Positions 46,578 to 61,909 of a stretch of DNA of 64,000 nt are shown in pieces. The notes beneath the pieces are model-generated. The model saw only the letters and a program-made list of their open reading frames with translations, was not told the origin of the DNA and did not search any database. The translations under genes were made by a program, and so were the position numbers. Every line of letters begins with the position of its first letter. The stretch's first letter is position 1. The DNA is from Pohlia nutans (lineage: Eukaryota > Streptophyta > Bryopsida > Bryales > Mniaceae): positions 994,501 through 1,058,500 of the forward strand of contig CM040086.1 in NCBI GenBank assembly GCA_022496805.1, in the 5' to 3' direction.

Positions 46578-48131
46578 CTATCGAATGTGTGTTCGTCCAA
46601 GAGACCACACCCCTGTATCACGAACAGCACTCTGCGATTTCGGAGACGGGAAAACGTTCCAGAAGCGTAGCGTTTCATCGCCAGCTCCTGTCACAATCGT
46701 TTGCCCATCAGGGGATATGGCAAGATACAAAACCCGCATTGTGTGTCCTGTCAATGTAGCAAGCTTCGACATTGCTGGGTACCGCCAAACAATGATCTGA
46801 TTCTGAGAGTATCCATGTGTACTCACAAGCTCATTCACATTCTTCGACCAGACTAAATTGCACACTTGGCTCCCAGTGTCGTAGCAATTCAAAGCGGTGC
46901 TGGTGGCCGTGTTCCAGAACCGTATGCATCGGTCGGCAGTACCGCCTCCAGATGCTAACAAACCGTGTTGGTGAGGTGACCACGCAATGGCCTTCACAGC
47001 CGCCGTGTGCTCGCTGAATTTCACGACCGGTTGCGTGGATTGCTGATTCCAGACAAAGAGCTGATTATCGTTTCCGCCGGACGCAAGCTCGCGATCGTCA
47101 TACGACCACTTCAACCCGCAGACCTCAGATTTGTGCCCTACCAATTTACTTACAAAATCGTCCGGCACTCTGACGTCGCGCTGAAGAATGTTGCGATCGC
47201 GGCTGCCGGATGATAAGATGTGAGAGCTCCATGCGAGCGTGCCCACGCGCGTCCGATGCCCGCCCATTGTCCGCACCTTCCTGCACTTGGTGGCATCCCA
47301 TAGCTGAACCTCTCCGAGGTTGGTTCCCACAGCGAGGTACGTGCCCCTTTGGGTCCAGCCGACAGAGCACACACTGTCCGTGGGGCCTAAGTCGCAGAGC
47401 TTCGTCACCTTGCTGGTGCACGCGCTCCAGAGGTACACACAAGTGCCCAACCCGACCGCCAGCACGTTGTGCGAGGACCAATCCACCAAATTGAGGTAGA
47501 AATCGTCTTGCAACGCGGGCGCGTCCAACACCTTGTAAGGCGACCGGGCAATTTTGCGCGGAGCTTTTCGTGGCGACATGGTGGCTCCGGCCAGCGTGCT
47601 GTCAATCCCCGCCGGAGAGAGCGCGTACGGGCTCTCCGGCCGCGCGTTCGCCCCCGCGTTCGGCTTAAACTCGCTCTTGAATCTGAACAGATTCCGGTTC
47701 GTTGGACTGATGGGCGACCGCATTGGATCTCTCGCGCCAATTCCCATCGATTTCTCGGGCGTGGCCGGCGAACTCGCCTCTTGCCCCAAAAGCTCCGATC
47801 GCAACAGCATCGAATACGCCGCCCCGCCATCTTCTCTGTTGTCATTCGCATGCGCGATGTTGGCCCCTGATGGAGATCGGTCCAAGAGCGCAAAACCCAT
47901 CAAGTTCGAGCTTGAGCGGCTCGGAATGAACCTGTCGCTGTACGAGGTTCTTGTAGGTGATGAGGTGCTGGCTACCATTCCCTTCATCGGGGATCCTGAT
48001 CCTTGCCATGATCGCCTGGCAATTGTGTCAAGGTGCAAGGCGTCTCGTGACATGCCAATCGGTAGGTTGAGAGAGCGGGCAATCCTACTCTGTCGTCCAT
48101 TCTCTCCGTCCCCTTCCATGGGGTGATCCAT
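46578..48131 (-). CDS. FZR/CCS52B-type (Cdh1) APC/C activator, 517 aa, no introns
   Basis: WD40 co-activator that brings substrates to the anaphase-promoting complex in late mitosis, G1 and endoreduplication; nuclear in plants. One uninterrupted frame runs from ATG (48131) to TAG. Residues 21-35 (LNLPIGMSRDALHLD) match the N-terminal block of the CCS52B/FZR3 branch. The C-box is DRFIPSRS at 66-73. SPRKAPRKIARSPYKVLDAPALQDDF-type linker spans about 186-211, split here by eye. Seven WD40-like blades follow from DWSSHNVLAVG (218 onward), including HKSEVCGLKWS and HTAAVKAIAWS. The chain ends in the Ile-Arg tail needed for APC binding, preceded by DTGVWSLGRT. The length fits the family (about 475-520). 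Plant FZR genes that I know have several introns, so the lack of any is unusual and suggests a retrocopy or intron loss. The frame and motifs look functional. Confidence 0.95.
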   Translation of the reverse strand: MDHPMEGDGENGRQSRIARSLNLPIGMSRDALHLDTIARRSWQGSGSPMKGMVASTSSPTRTSYSDRFIPSRSSSNLMGFALLDRSPSGANIAHANDNREDGGAAYSMLLRSELLGQEASSPATPEKSMGIGARDPMRSPISPTNRNLFRFKSEFKPNAGANARPESPYALSPAGIDSTLAGATMSPRKAPRKIARSPYKVLDAPALQDDFYLNLVDWSSHNVLAVGLGTCVYLWSACTSKVTKLCDLGPTDSVCSVGWTQRGTYLAVGTNLGEVQLWDATKCRKVRTMGGHRTRVGTLAWSSHILSSGSRDRNILQRDVRVPDDFVSKLVGHKSEVCGLKWSYDDRELASGGNDNQLFVWNQQSTQPVVKFSEHTAAVKAIAWSPHQHGLLASGGGTADRCIRFWNTATSTALNCYDTGSQVCNLVWSKNVNELVSTHGYSQNQIIVWRYPAMSKLATLTGHTMRVLYLAISPDGQTIVTGAGDETLRFWNVFPSPKSQSAVRDTGVWSLGRTHIR

Positions 48132-49745
48132 TCACTCTGCCTCGGTGGAATCGCTTAGAGCTCGACCTGTCAAGATCGCATCCGCGCTAATGTCACCTAC
48201 ATGTGCACAGTCATCCACTCGTGTGTAGAGCTCGTTTCATGGAAATTGTACGAAACTCAAAAAAAGCCTGTCATCTCAATTTCACCAATTGCTTGTGCCT
48301 GCATTGTAATAATGTGCAACATTCATCGAAATCCGCCCATCCCTTTCCTCTGGCACCATCCCTTCCCATTCCGACATCTACCTACTTATTCAATCATGTG
48401 CCAATAATAAAGCACTCGATAGCAAATCCTTCAACCGTGACAGAGCCAGCGAGCGACGCCTCCACAATCCACAGCGGCCAACTAGATTCACACCACGGGT
48501 TTCTCAAAATCGGCATTCACGCAAAGGCTTCCTCTCGACGGATTTCGCTCTCAAGAGGGGGGCTATGCACAACCCTGCGCTAGGCCACCACAGAACTCCA
48601 ATGCTGCAACCTCCAATGATCATGGCCCTTATACAGCAGGCATCTCTCTCAACCATCCTATCCAACCCAGGCGTTAATCGGTTCTCCCAGCAAAGATCAC
48701 CATCCACGTACGAAAAAATCAACACATCGTCCCCTCTTCCTTCAAGAACAACCAATAACTCATCCCCACTACCACTACGAAAGAATATCATACACTCTAC
48801 CCCCGCTACGATTACCAGTCAAACCGCTCACAGTCCATGTTCCCGCTCAAACCCCTCCATCCAGGCCCACCATCATCGAGAACATCAAAACAAAATGTGA
48901 AATGAAAACTTCTCATCCCTGAAGCTCTCTGGCTACCACAAACTCCTGTCAAGTCAAAAAAGAAATTGATATCTTCTCAGCTCCTCGCCAACCCGACCAA
49001 CGACCAAAAAACGGAAACACTTAAGGCAAGCTTCACGACAGCGCAAACCGACCGACGCAGCGAACTCAATACCGAACCAAACAGCATGCGACGACACCCA
49101 AAAGGCCAGGCAACGAAGGTACGGCGATACAGAATGACGTTAAAGCAACAGAAGGAGAGCTCTCGGTTGCCGGAGGGGGGGACGAGCCTTGCCTGAAGCA
49201 GCGATGGCGAAAGGGGGAACGATGGTTGTATGCCACAACGGCTCTCCAAGACAGACGGGGGTAGAAGACGACCGGCTATGTCCGGTGGATGAGCCCGATG
49301 GGCCACTACGAACCCGGGAACTAACTGGTGACCGCCGGTTCTCAGGTCTGATTCGCTCTCCAGGTAATGTTCCTCCACGACCTTTCCGGATTAGGGTTTG
49401 GCGGGAGCTTCGCCGGTAGGTCAAGCGGCGCTCCACGTGGACTCTCCCGCGAGAAGATGATAGAAAGTGGATGAACGTGGGAGCGATGAATGCCAAGGGG
49501 CATTTATTGGGGATGGCTGTTCAACGGATGAAATACCGACGTAATTCAAATATTTGAGCGGACTGCATTAATGAGGGCGGGATTCAGTTCGTTTTCCAAC
49601 GTTGCTTATCGCATGGCTTATCATGCTTCTGTTCTGGTTTGAACGGATATCGTCAGATTGTTCATCGCTGTAGCCAGTATTTTGAGTTTTTATACCGCGC
49701 AGGACTGGTACTGTGGACATAAATTAGTTCTACTACATAAATTTA
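48132..49745. other. upstream region of FZR
   Basis: Less AT-rich than most non-coding parts of the window. It probably holds the FZR 5' leader and promoter. ORFs on both strands (for example 49140-49496 minus, Arg/Ser-rich) lack recognisable domains; those on the minus strand could be upstream ORFs if the leader is long. No clear TATA box was found. Confidence 0.4.
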
Positions 49746-50010
49746 CCGTAACACCATAGCAGGTTCGCCACCTGGCGAACGAATTTTTTTTTTTTTTTGA
49801 AAAAATAAGGTTCGCCTCTCAAAAACTGAATTTCTCAATTTTCGTTTTATAGCAAAAAATCAGTAAAAATGACCTTAAATAGCTTAGAAATAACAAAATA
49901 TTTCAAAAACTAATTTATTCTATTTTCATTTTTCTGTCTTCAGAATTTTCTAATTTTTACGTTTTTTATTTTTAGAATTATTTTAGGACGAACCTGCTAT
50001 GGTACTACGG
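49746..50010. mobile_element. mariner-like MITE, 265 bp
   Basis: About 22-bp inverted ends ccgtaacaccatagcaggtt / aacctgctatggtactacgg, flanked by TA at 49744-49745 and 50011-50012. A small palindrome (ggttcgcc/ggcgaac) sits next to the left end. Confidence 0.7.
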
Positions 50011-50012
50011 TA

Positions 50013-52298
50013 GTGTGAGAGTTAGAGATCCCTTACACTGATTTTGACGAATGTGGTTTAATTTGGGTGAATTTTTGGATGAATTTTGGATGAAATTGTA
50101 TAACTTGGTTTGAATTTTTATACAAATGGAGACAAATGGGCCCGAGTTCTATTGTACAAATATATTAATTCAATTAGTGAGAGGGTTTGAATAGGGTGAG
50201 ACCAATTTGGATGAACGTGGATTGATTGATGTGAACATTTTGGATAACTTTAGGATGAAAATATCTTTTTTTTCACTTTTTATACAACAAAGAATTGCTA
50301 CTATAGACGGATGGATCCAAAGAATTTTGCTACACTCAATCATTGTAAATAAAGGGAAAAGTCAACACTTGTGTACCAAGTATTTTTTTCCTCAAAAAAC
50401 AAGGTTTGGAAAATGGAACATTTGTGAATATTCTCCAAGATTCTCTTTTTTACCGTATAAAATATCTTTTTTAAAAAAAGTAAATTATAGAAAAATTAGC
50501 ATTTATTTTTATAATTTTTTTGCCTACTCTTTCTTCTATTTATGGTAATGTGATCATTTGAACAATGCAAAACCTACTAACAATAATTTGGGTGAACGTG
50601 CTATGATTAGTTGAAAAATTGGATGAAGTTTGGATGAAAATATTAGTAATTGAATTAATTCATTTAGTTGTACGAACTATAAATGAATGTAGAGTATTCT
50701 TTATTATGATAACCCTTATTTTTTCCAACCTCTTTCATATAATGCTAAATGAAAAATTCCTAAATGTTTAGCTAAATATATATAAGTTTGCTTTAGAAGT
50801 TGGGTGAAGGTATTGTATTTTTGACCAAAAAGATCCGCAACTATACCCAAATCCAAATGTTTTGGTCAAAGGCTATTAAAAAAATACAAAATTGTCTTCC
50901 TTTTTTTTTCATGGCGCCCTCTATCGTTGTAATATTTACTTAAATCCAAATTAAAAGAAAATCTACTAAAGAATTTACTAAAGGTAATGCTTGAAAATTT
51001 GTATAAAAGTGGTATGAAACGTAAATTTCATGACTTGAAGTATTTCAACTTAATTTTTTTTAATTTTTGAAGTTTGTAGTGATCTTGAGGGTAGACACAA
51101 AAAATTTGAAAAAAAACGATTAAATGCTCTCGTACTCTATTGTTTTCAAACTTATGTGATTGTAGACTGCTCAATATTTAAATGTTTATACATCTTGATT
51201 TGTTTTTCAATATTTTTGTTTGACTTTTAAGAACAACATATCTACTACATTCTTCTAAAATAATTTAAATTTAATACGCGATTTTTAATCTTGTATTGTT
51301 GAATCTTCATGATGTAATTTTATGGTTCAGTTTACCATGCTTTTTCCCAGTTAATAGTTGATTTTAGTAATTTTAAAAATACGCTTCTATTGTTCGAAAA
51401 TGTAAAGTAAGATTTCTTCTTCCTACTAACACGTTTTATTTTTATTTTGAAACACACAATGAGCACAAGGCTTGAATTTGCTACAAGTGTAACAAACTTC
51501 AACATTTTTGTCAATGATGACTCCTTGCCAATGAAGTGAGTTGTATTTTTCATAATTATAGGACAATGTGTACCAATGAGAATTTGAGAATTGAACATCC
51601 ATTTCAACAAGACTATCACTTCAGATAAGACTATCACTTCAGATAAGACTATCACTTCAGATAAGACTATCACTTTAGATAGTTTAAAGCCGTTTTGATT
51701 CATTGATACATTTTTATGTTTTTTTAAAGCTCCTTAGATGATTCATTGTAATTCTTATAGATAAAAAATCACCTTTAATGACCATTTTAGGCCCCATTTT
51801 CGTCACATTAGAATTGATAGAAGCCATTGGGAAAGCAATCACCTTCAGCCATTTAGGGATGTATGAATTAAGTATACGTCATTGAAAAAATTCACAAAAA
51901 ACATTATATAAGAGCTATCAAAAGGAACAATCCATCCTAACCATCGTATAAAAGAGACAATTATTCATTCCATGATTGGTATCATAATAGATTGTACTAA
52001 CAAAACTTTGGTCTCAAAACATTATTGTGCACTACATGTGCATTCATTGTAAGACTTTACATGTCAAAACCACAACAACATTATTGTTTCAATACATTTG
52101 CGCAACTTCATGTGACTTCAATTCAATCGTGAGACCAGTTGCTAACTATGGCTAATTTGGCAAGCTGTAGAACTTTTTTGTTTTCATTGAGCGAGTTACA
52201 CACTCTGGCATCAATGTATTTACTGTAGCTCTGTCACATAACCCTTGCAGCATCTGTCATTTTAAGGCCGGTGGATTATTTTACATGGTTGGTAGAAA
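50013..52298. other. intergenic, no gene recognised
   Basis: Very AT-rich. A short tandem repeat of an 18-bp unit (agactatcacttcagata, about four copies) lies near 51609-51680 and creates a repetitive minus-strand ORF that is not a gene. Confidence 0.5.
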
Positions 52299-55289
<2,991 letters not shown>

Positions 55290-56362
55290 TTAAACACAAA
55301 TATCATATTGCTTGCAAAAGATTGTAATTGGAGACATAAACATAATTATTCTCAAGACAACAAAAATCAACCAAAGTGTCCCATTTTTTGTCTTACAAAA
55401 CATGGGACTTAACCTTGTTTGTCCTCGGCTAAAATAACTGGTACTCAACCTACTATCCCGTAAAAAACACAGGCTTAGTTGTGACATCCATTATAACGTC
55501 CCACAATGTCGGACATCCACCAAAAGCTCTAAAATGATGAGCTGCTAAGATATTGTTGGAAAATGATAGAACATTCTTTGAATCACAAGCCTTTTTTGCA
55601 GCTTCCCGCAAAGTTCTCTTTACTTTCAACTACACAATCCTAGCTTTTGATGTCCAATGACACATTTGTTTCAATTGAAATTTCCTAAATATTTCTCTCT
55701 TGTGTTTTGCTAGTTCTGGCGCAAACAAGTTGCCAAGCCTCCTACTGCCAGTGACACCCCTACTTCCACACTTTTCTAACAAAGCATCCTCTCGAACTAC
55801 TGAGAGTCTGAAATCAATTTCTAAAAGATTTTGTGCATATATACAATCATCATAGTGCATGTGAAACCAAACCAACACTTTGAAATAGAAAACCTAAAAC
55901 AATCTCTATGTCTGAAAGCACCGTGAACATTAACATGCCACCATTATGTCCAAAATCACATTTTAAATGGAGTTCAAGGTACAACCTTTGGCTTGGAACC
56001 TATTCATTCACAACATACACTTTGGCCCTATATACACAACTCCAATCTTCATATCTCCAAGACATTTTTCCCAACAAATCAAACCCGTCCTAAGAGTGTT
56101 CCATACTTGAATCATTACCTTCAGAAGTTCAAAGGTGTGCCAAAATCCAAAAGCGCACGTGAAGGTCTTGATGATTTTGGTCCCCATTACTACTTTTTTT
56201 TTTTTTTTTCTTTTTTTTTTTTTCTTTTTTTTTTTTTCTTCCTGTACTAAGAGCATAACTTGTGGACTTTGGTGTAGTGGATGCTTGTACAACTATCTCA
56301 TGCCTCGTGCTGCTAAGGTGGTTTTGGAGGTTAGCCTCCAAATTATTCTTTAGTGGATACAA
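55290..56362 (-). pseudogene. decayed coding relic, unknown family (part 2)
   Basis: Minus-strand stretches read like protein but in broken frames: NNLEANLQNHLSSTRHEI (near 56340, reminiscent of a zinc-finger-type NLxxH...H pattern), IQVWNTLRTGLICWEKCLG (near 56080), KHKREIFRKFQLKQMCHW (near 55680) and LREAAKKACDSKNVLSFSNN (near 55600). Stops and frame changes separate them, and a poly-T tract (56194-56240) interrupts the first. It may be the continuation of the relic at 57757-58830, with two transposons between. I do not recognise the family; a transposase-derived or host pseudogene are both possible. Confidence 0.3.
56194..56240. repeat. T-rich tract with C interruptions
   Basis: Three T runs separated by single C residues. 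On the minus strand it reads as poly-A/Lys codons, producing artefactual poly-Lys ORFs. Confidence 0.95.
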
Positions 56363-56378
56363 CTACAACAGACCTTAA

Positions 56379-57314
56379 CCCCTAAATTTCCTTGTGTTTT
56401 TGGGAGCTTGAAACCTCAAAACTGCGATTTTCTACTTCTATGTACTCCCGGGGATGTGAACCAAGTTTTTTTGCTTCTTTTAGAATTCCAACCGTAAGAT
56501 CTTGTACCTAAGCCTATTCATAGCTACTGTTTCAAAAGTTGACCGTTGGATGTTTATCATTTGCAAAATCATAACATCCAAAGTTTGTGCAAAAGTTTTT
56601 TTGGGCATTGTTTGGGAGGCATTGTCTCCATAGTGCAAATGGGGACTTGAAGATTGTTACTCCAAACATTTTGCTCATATTTTTTTCCATGTAGATAACT
56701 AAGTTGGGTACGCTCATGCAAAATTTTAGAGACTCATTACGCGTTTCAAACCTTCATGCAAATTCATTTCCGGAAGAAGGTATAAAAATGGCAATTTGGT
56801 GAAACATGCATCACATTAATTGTATTTGATTTTTGGAAAAAATGAACGGTGATTAGGTACCTCTATGATTTTATAAATTTTAGGCGAAATTATTTAAAAA
56901 AAATTCAAAATCTCAAATTTTGACAAATTTCGAAAGAAATGGATGTGAAATTACAAAAAACCTTGGAGGTTGCTGTTCTTTATTTTGGAGGCTGCCCTTG
57001 TCAAGCCAAGAATATAATCAACATGGGTCACTTCAAATTCTGAGCCTAAATGTGGTGAAGAGCATGTCTCCCAAAAAAAATTGAAAAAATGATTATAATA
57101 AAAAGTTTTTTTCTGCCCCAGTTGGGCTTGAAACCAAAAATTTCAATAAAAAAATTATAAAATCCGAATTTGACTTTGTAATTTTTACCACACACACCTT
57201 GTATGTATGACCACGCCCACGTCAAATCATAGTCTAAAATTCTTAATTTAGACCTTTCATCTAAGCTGCCCGAAACAACAAAAAGCCATTTTGGCTTTTA
57301 AGGGCCTTTAGGGG
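56379..57314. mobile_element. TTAA-flanked MITE, family C copy 2, 936 bp
   Basis: Starts cccctaaatttcc and ends ggcctttagggg, between TTAA at 56375-56378 and 57315-57318. It is almost identical to 14016-14952 over the full length, with scattered substitutions and small indels. Confidence 0.82.
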
Positions 57315-57334
57315 TTAATCTAGAAAGTTTGTAG

Positions 57335-57740
57335 AAAGTGTACTTAAAGTCGAGATTAGGAATCATGTGAATGCGTACTTTTGGCCCTGCTATGTATATA
57401 CTAAAAAATCACCTAAAAATTGTAAAAAAAGATGTGAAGTTGTTAAACACAACCTAGAGTTCTTGTTGTATAAATTTCAAAAAAAATTACTTGTGAATGT
57501 TTTTAAATTAATTCTAAAGCAAATAGCAACACATTTTAATTCAAACTTCTATCATTTTTTAATAAGATTTCAAAAACATTTGGTCCTAAAAATTTATACC
57601 AAATGATAGATATATATGTAATGATTTAGCACATAAAGAATCTCAATTTAAAAAATATTTTAAGGCTAAGTATTGAAAGGAGTATGCTATTTAAACGCAC
57701 TCACGTGTACTCCTAATCTTAAACTTAATTGCATTCCCTA
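57335..57740. mobile_element. Mutator-like element related to 40680-41092
   Basis: The left (gattaggaatcatgtgaatgcgtactttt) and right (acgcactcacgtgtactcct) parts, here quoted in pieces, follow 40680-41092. The outermost ends are degraded and no target duplication is clear. Confidence 0.5.
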
Positions 57741-57756
57741 GGAAAAACTCTTAGCC

Positions 57757-58830
57757 TCAATAAGAAGAAGCTCTCCTTGGATCGCAAAATGTAGGTTTTG
57801 TAGACTCAGTAGTGAGGTTCACCATTTTCATCACATCCTTTCCATCTTCAATCAGTCGTTCATGATCTGCAAGGATCTGATGATATACTTGTCCTTTTGG
57901 GAACTCATTAAGGGTGATTGCACCAATAGACTCCCCGAAGACGACACCAATTTCTAATATGTTGATTGCTTGGATGTGACTCTTCTTAAAATTAGAAAAT
58001 AAATTGGTGAGCGTGTGCCTAGAATGCACATTGGGAGATCCTTCATAATTGTTGCCACACTCTACACAATAGATCTTCTCAATAGCAAAACCGCCTTGAT
58101 TTCAAGACCTAAGTGTCCAAGTGTGGTCTACGATGGAAATATCTTTGAGTTACTTTTGCAATTTTTTTCCCTCATTCTATAACTATATTACTTCCTTGGG
58201 CAATTAGAAAGATTGCAGGGACTGATCATCACTAGTAGAAATCTTGTCTTATGTGACAAGTCTTTAATGACTCAATGTCCGGAAAGACAAGTCCATATTG
58301 ACATAAAGTCCACTTTGTGTCAATATGGACTTGTCTTTCCGGACATTGAGTCATTAAAGACTTGTCACATAAGACAAGATTTCTACTAGTGCATTGGGGC
58401 CAGGACCTTTAGTGCGTGAGCCACTAAGACGTAGCTTCGAGGTGCCTTCCAAATCGTTTTTAGCCTCCATAAGCTTAACAATAGTGCCAACAAGGGCTGC
58501 ATCATCAATTGAATGAAGAACAAACAAATCCTCATCCACACGACCCCTGAGACGATGTCTCTTGTACCCTAAATTGTCCTTGGGATCGTTTGGAATCACG
58601 TAAACAACGTCTAGAACCTAGTTCAAACCTTCTAATTCTTTTAAAATTCTTTTGCTTTCTTCCTCATTCCAAAACTAAAACGACCAAAGAAATTTTTTGT
58701 TTGCCTCCAACTGCCTGCTAACATCAACATGGATCTTATTGTCCTTCTTGTCTAGTTGCCCAATACGCTTAGGGACACCCCTTTTGAAATCAAGCCTCAT
58801 CACCTTGATCCTTGTCAACATTGGCAAAGC
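57757..58830 (-). pseudogene. decayed coding relic, unknown family (part 1)
   Basis: From about 58830 downward the minus strand reads LPMLTRIKVMRLDFKRG..., KDNKIHVDVSRQLEANKKF, then two in-frame stops, then VIPNDPKDNLGYKRHRLRG and VDEDLFVLHSIDDAALVG up to GPGPNA. There a CACTA-like MITE (58230-58391) breaks it. After the MITE a frame with IYCVECGNNYEGSPNVHSRH (a CxxC...H pattern) and GVVFGESIGAITLNEFPKGQ continues to a stop at 57757. Codon-like quality with multiple lesions indicates a former gene. I recognise no family; CxxC and H residues leave a zinc-finger or transposase origin open. A splice-acceptor-like TTTAG precedes the first segment. Confidence 0.4.
58230..58391. mobile_element. CACTA-like foldback MITE, 162 bp, near-perfect palindrome
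   Basis: Arms of about 78 bp, starting cactagtagaaatcttgtct, are almost perfectly complementary around a short centre near 58311. It is flanked by cat at 58227-58229 and 58392-58394. It interrupts the coding relic. Confidence 0.85.
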
Positions 58831-61800
58831 CCTAAACCAATTTCAGAAAACAAATGGTAAAAAAAATCTAAACCTCAAACTTCGAATTAGAAAACACAAA
58901 ACTGAAACCTTGGACCTAGCTTCCAAAATTCTAAATCCAACTTCCAAAATGGAAACTAACTTACTAAATTAAAAACCAACACAAACGAATGTGGCCACTA
59001 ATCCTAAACCTTGAAAACATGGCGCTTGCTTAGAACGACAATGGAACAATGTGCACTAGGGTGTGACAAAGGTGGCATGAAGAAATGAGCACAAAGAAGC
59101 AAAAGAACCTTAGAAAAATGACCAATCTATGGAAGGGGAGTGACTCAAACAGATCGGGGGCCTTGCCATTGCAGAAACATAGTCTGAACCCTAAAGATCA
59201 AGCGTCATTCTGTTTTGATACTCTCCACGAGGCAGAATTCTACCAAGTTCTTATTGTAACATCTTCTTCGTCCAAAATTTGGATGATATCAGTCAAAGTT
59301 TCATCTATCCCAACTTTTGTTCATACCTCTTAGGAACCTACATATACCTCTTAAATTCCTCCATATATACTCTATAGTATAATATATTTACTAAATATCT
59401 ACTTTATGGTATTTTAGAGACCCGTATATTTAATATACTAACAATCCCTATATTTTAAGAACCCTATGGTATGTCAACTAAATTCCTAATTTTTTTATCA
59501 CATGAATAAAATAGACCTTATATTTTATCGCACTTCATTTAATAAAAAAATCAAAAGTGCACTCATGAGGTACATGCACGATATATATATATATATATAT
59601 ATATTTCATAATAGACTAAGGTTGGATAACTTATTACCACCACCAACCCCAGAATTGGTTGTTTTATGTGGCCCAAAACCGTCAGCTGTCCATCCATTTC
59701 TGTGAATTTTGGGAAGTCAGTTTATAATTAGGGAAGGGAAGGAGTGGATTTTGGTGAGTCAAGCTGCCAATATGGGTCAACGTTGTGAACATATCTTCAA
59801 CTGGTCAGGTTATGTAAATGAGAGTATTTGATATGTAAATGTCGTGAACATATCTTCAGCTAGTCGTAGTGGTTTTAGGTTGCAGCCAACTCAACTTTTG
59901 GTTATCAGTAGAGTAGTTTTCAATTTTCAGAGCTCTCAGTTTTTAGTCTCTTGTGCTTACACTGATGGGTACTTTCACAAGTGGTCATTTGCACAACTTA
60001 GTGTGGAAGTAGGAAGTTTTGTATGTCAAGGAATGGGTCACGGCTTACTTTCCACTTTGAAAATTTGTAGCAATTTCAATATGAAGAAATAAATGGTCGC
60101 AACAATTGCAATATTCATGAAATCCTATTTTGAATCCGCAAAAACATTCTTACCACGTATAAAAGTGCTATAAATAGGTCAGCAAGCTTAAGTTGGTGGT
60201 TATAGGTCATCCAACCTTAGGTTGGCCAAGCGGAGTCCCAAATGACAATTCCAATGACGAAATTGTCCTTCTAAAATTTGTTCTTTGCACATGCTCAATG
60301 GTCAAACTTGCTCTTAGCCCTGAGCTTATGCAATCTTCTAGTGGGAGCCATTGTTTTGATGAATGAATGAAACGAGCTGCCCATATGTCATTACAGAAAG
60401 GATACGAGACGAACATGATCCTCAGTGATTGTCATTGATGCTGAATCAGTGGTGCACATGGCAAAGCTTTGAAACATGACATTTTCTTTGTGACTAGAAC
60501 ATGGTTTGTCTGTTTTGCTAGCTAAAGTTTGCCAGATCAACAAAACTGAAAAGACAAAGGAAAATCTAAATTTAGTCTGAAAACTCTTTTATGCATTTTG
60601 GACTAGATTCCACTTCAAATGCCAAAGTCATTTTTAACACCAAAAAGGAACACACATAATCCCTAAAGAACCAAGAATCCCGAGTTGGGCCTCATGTGTT
60701 TTTTATAACAATTTCAACTACGTTTTATGTGCACTTCCATTTGTTTAGAATAATTTCTTTTCACCACGACATGCAGTCATGGTTCCTCACTAGTTCTAGT
60801 GATATGCTTGTTACTTTTGTGACTATAGTCTATTCTCAAAAGAGAGTATGTGCCATCTTGGTCTTGGTGGCCACACTGGTACTAGCACTTCCCCCAACAA
60901 ACTCTTCATTCACGCCGGCCCCTTGGACAAGAGTTCCTCTCTCTCTCCCTCACTAATTCTAGCGATATATAAAATTTGAATCATAGTTTTCACAATAAAA
61001 TGGATTGAATTCATGATTTTAAAACCATGAATCCTTAGTCATTTTGGGAATGATCAAGAATTTTTCAAGTTGTGCATAGGAGTTATGTAAAAGTAAATTC
61101 TCAAGAAGTGGGTTTGATTCAAAAGAAAATATAAAAAAAATATGTTGTGGATGGAATAGCCCAAGCATCATTCATGATTTCATAATGACAAATGATCGCA
61201 TTGTGAAAAATACAATATCAGTGGAATCAGTGAAGAACATTGCATGTGTTGGTCAAACAGCAAAGAGATTCGAAGTCCTAGTGAAAACTGATAAAGAACT
61301 CGTGAGGCGGTCCAATTTGGGCTTCTTGGTCCTATAGAGGATAGCTGCCAACCTGTTGAAAGCGTCCTGTGATTGCTGTCTGAATTTTAAAGAAATAATT
61401 TGGATTTATATCCATGCAGGGGGTTTGTCGTAGGCTCAGCTCTGCATGGTGTATGGATGATGCCATACATGAAAATCAAAGGAATAAAAGAGGAGTTGAG
61501 TGGTACAATGGCTACATGTTGACAAAAGTTGCTTGCTGCAGCAGCCTCAAAAACAGACGATTGAACTGATGTGGCACCCGCCATGATTGTGTTGCAGACA
61601 AAACTCCAGCCAGAGGAGGTCAATAATATCACCAGGGCCAAAAGGTACTGTGTAGTTGGATCAGGCGCAATGCCTGTGTTTTTCCACCATCACCCCTGGC
61701 CGGTTGAGCGACTCGAGAGGGCTGCCTTTGTGGGATGCCGTGGTGGACTTGGCCCTCCACGGAACACGTCACGGGCCCGACCCGACCGGACCGGGCGATT

Positions 61801-61909
61801 TGGTTCCTTCCTCACCAAGCCTCGCCTGTTCCCTGTGATGCGCTGAAGGGCAAGCTACTAACACTTCAGAATGTCTCAGTAGCTTGTGCCTTGCCTTACC
61901 CCTCAGTAA
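58831..61909. other. intergenic, no gene recognised
   Basis: It includes an uninterrupted AT run (59581-59604), a short direct repeat (gaacatatcttca, about 59788 and 59848) and segments resembling 11415-11600 and 24036-24121 (ctagtgatat, aaaaccatgaatcctta). A GC-rich patch at 61720-61830 yields overlapping ORFs on both strands without recognisable domains. Confidence 0.45.

Noticed and set aside
47405..48126. Long ORFs on both strands over the FZR gene (up to 190 codons)
   Set aside because: Shadow frames of a GC-rich coding region; only the 517-codon frame has the WD40 and C-box motifs.
51600..51703. Repetitive VIVLSE peptide ORF
   Set aside because: Produced by a tandem 18-bp DNA repeat.
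56008..56362. Poly-Lys / poly-Phe ORFs
   Set aside because: Translation of the T-rich tract; only flanking minus-strand pieces look protein-like.
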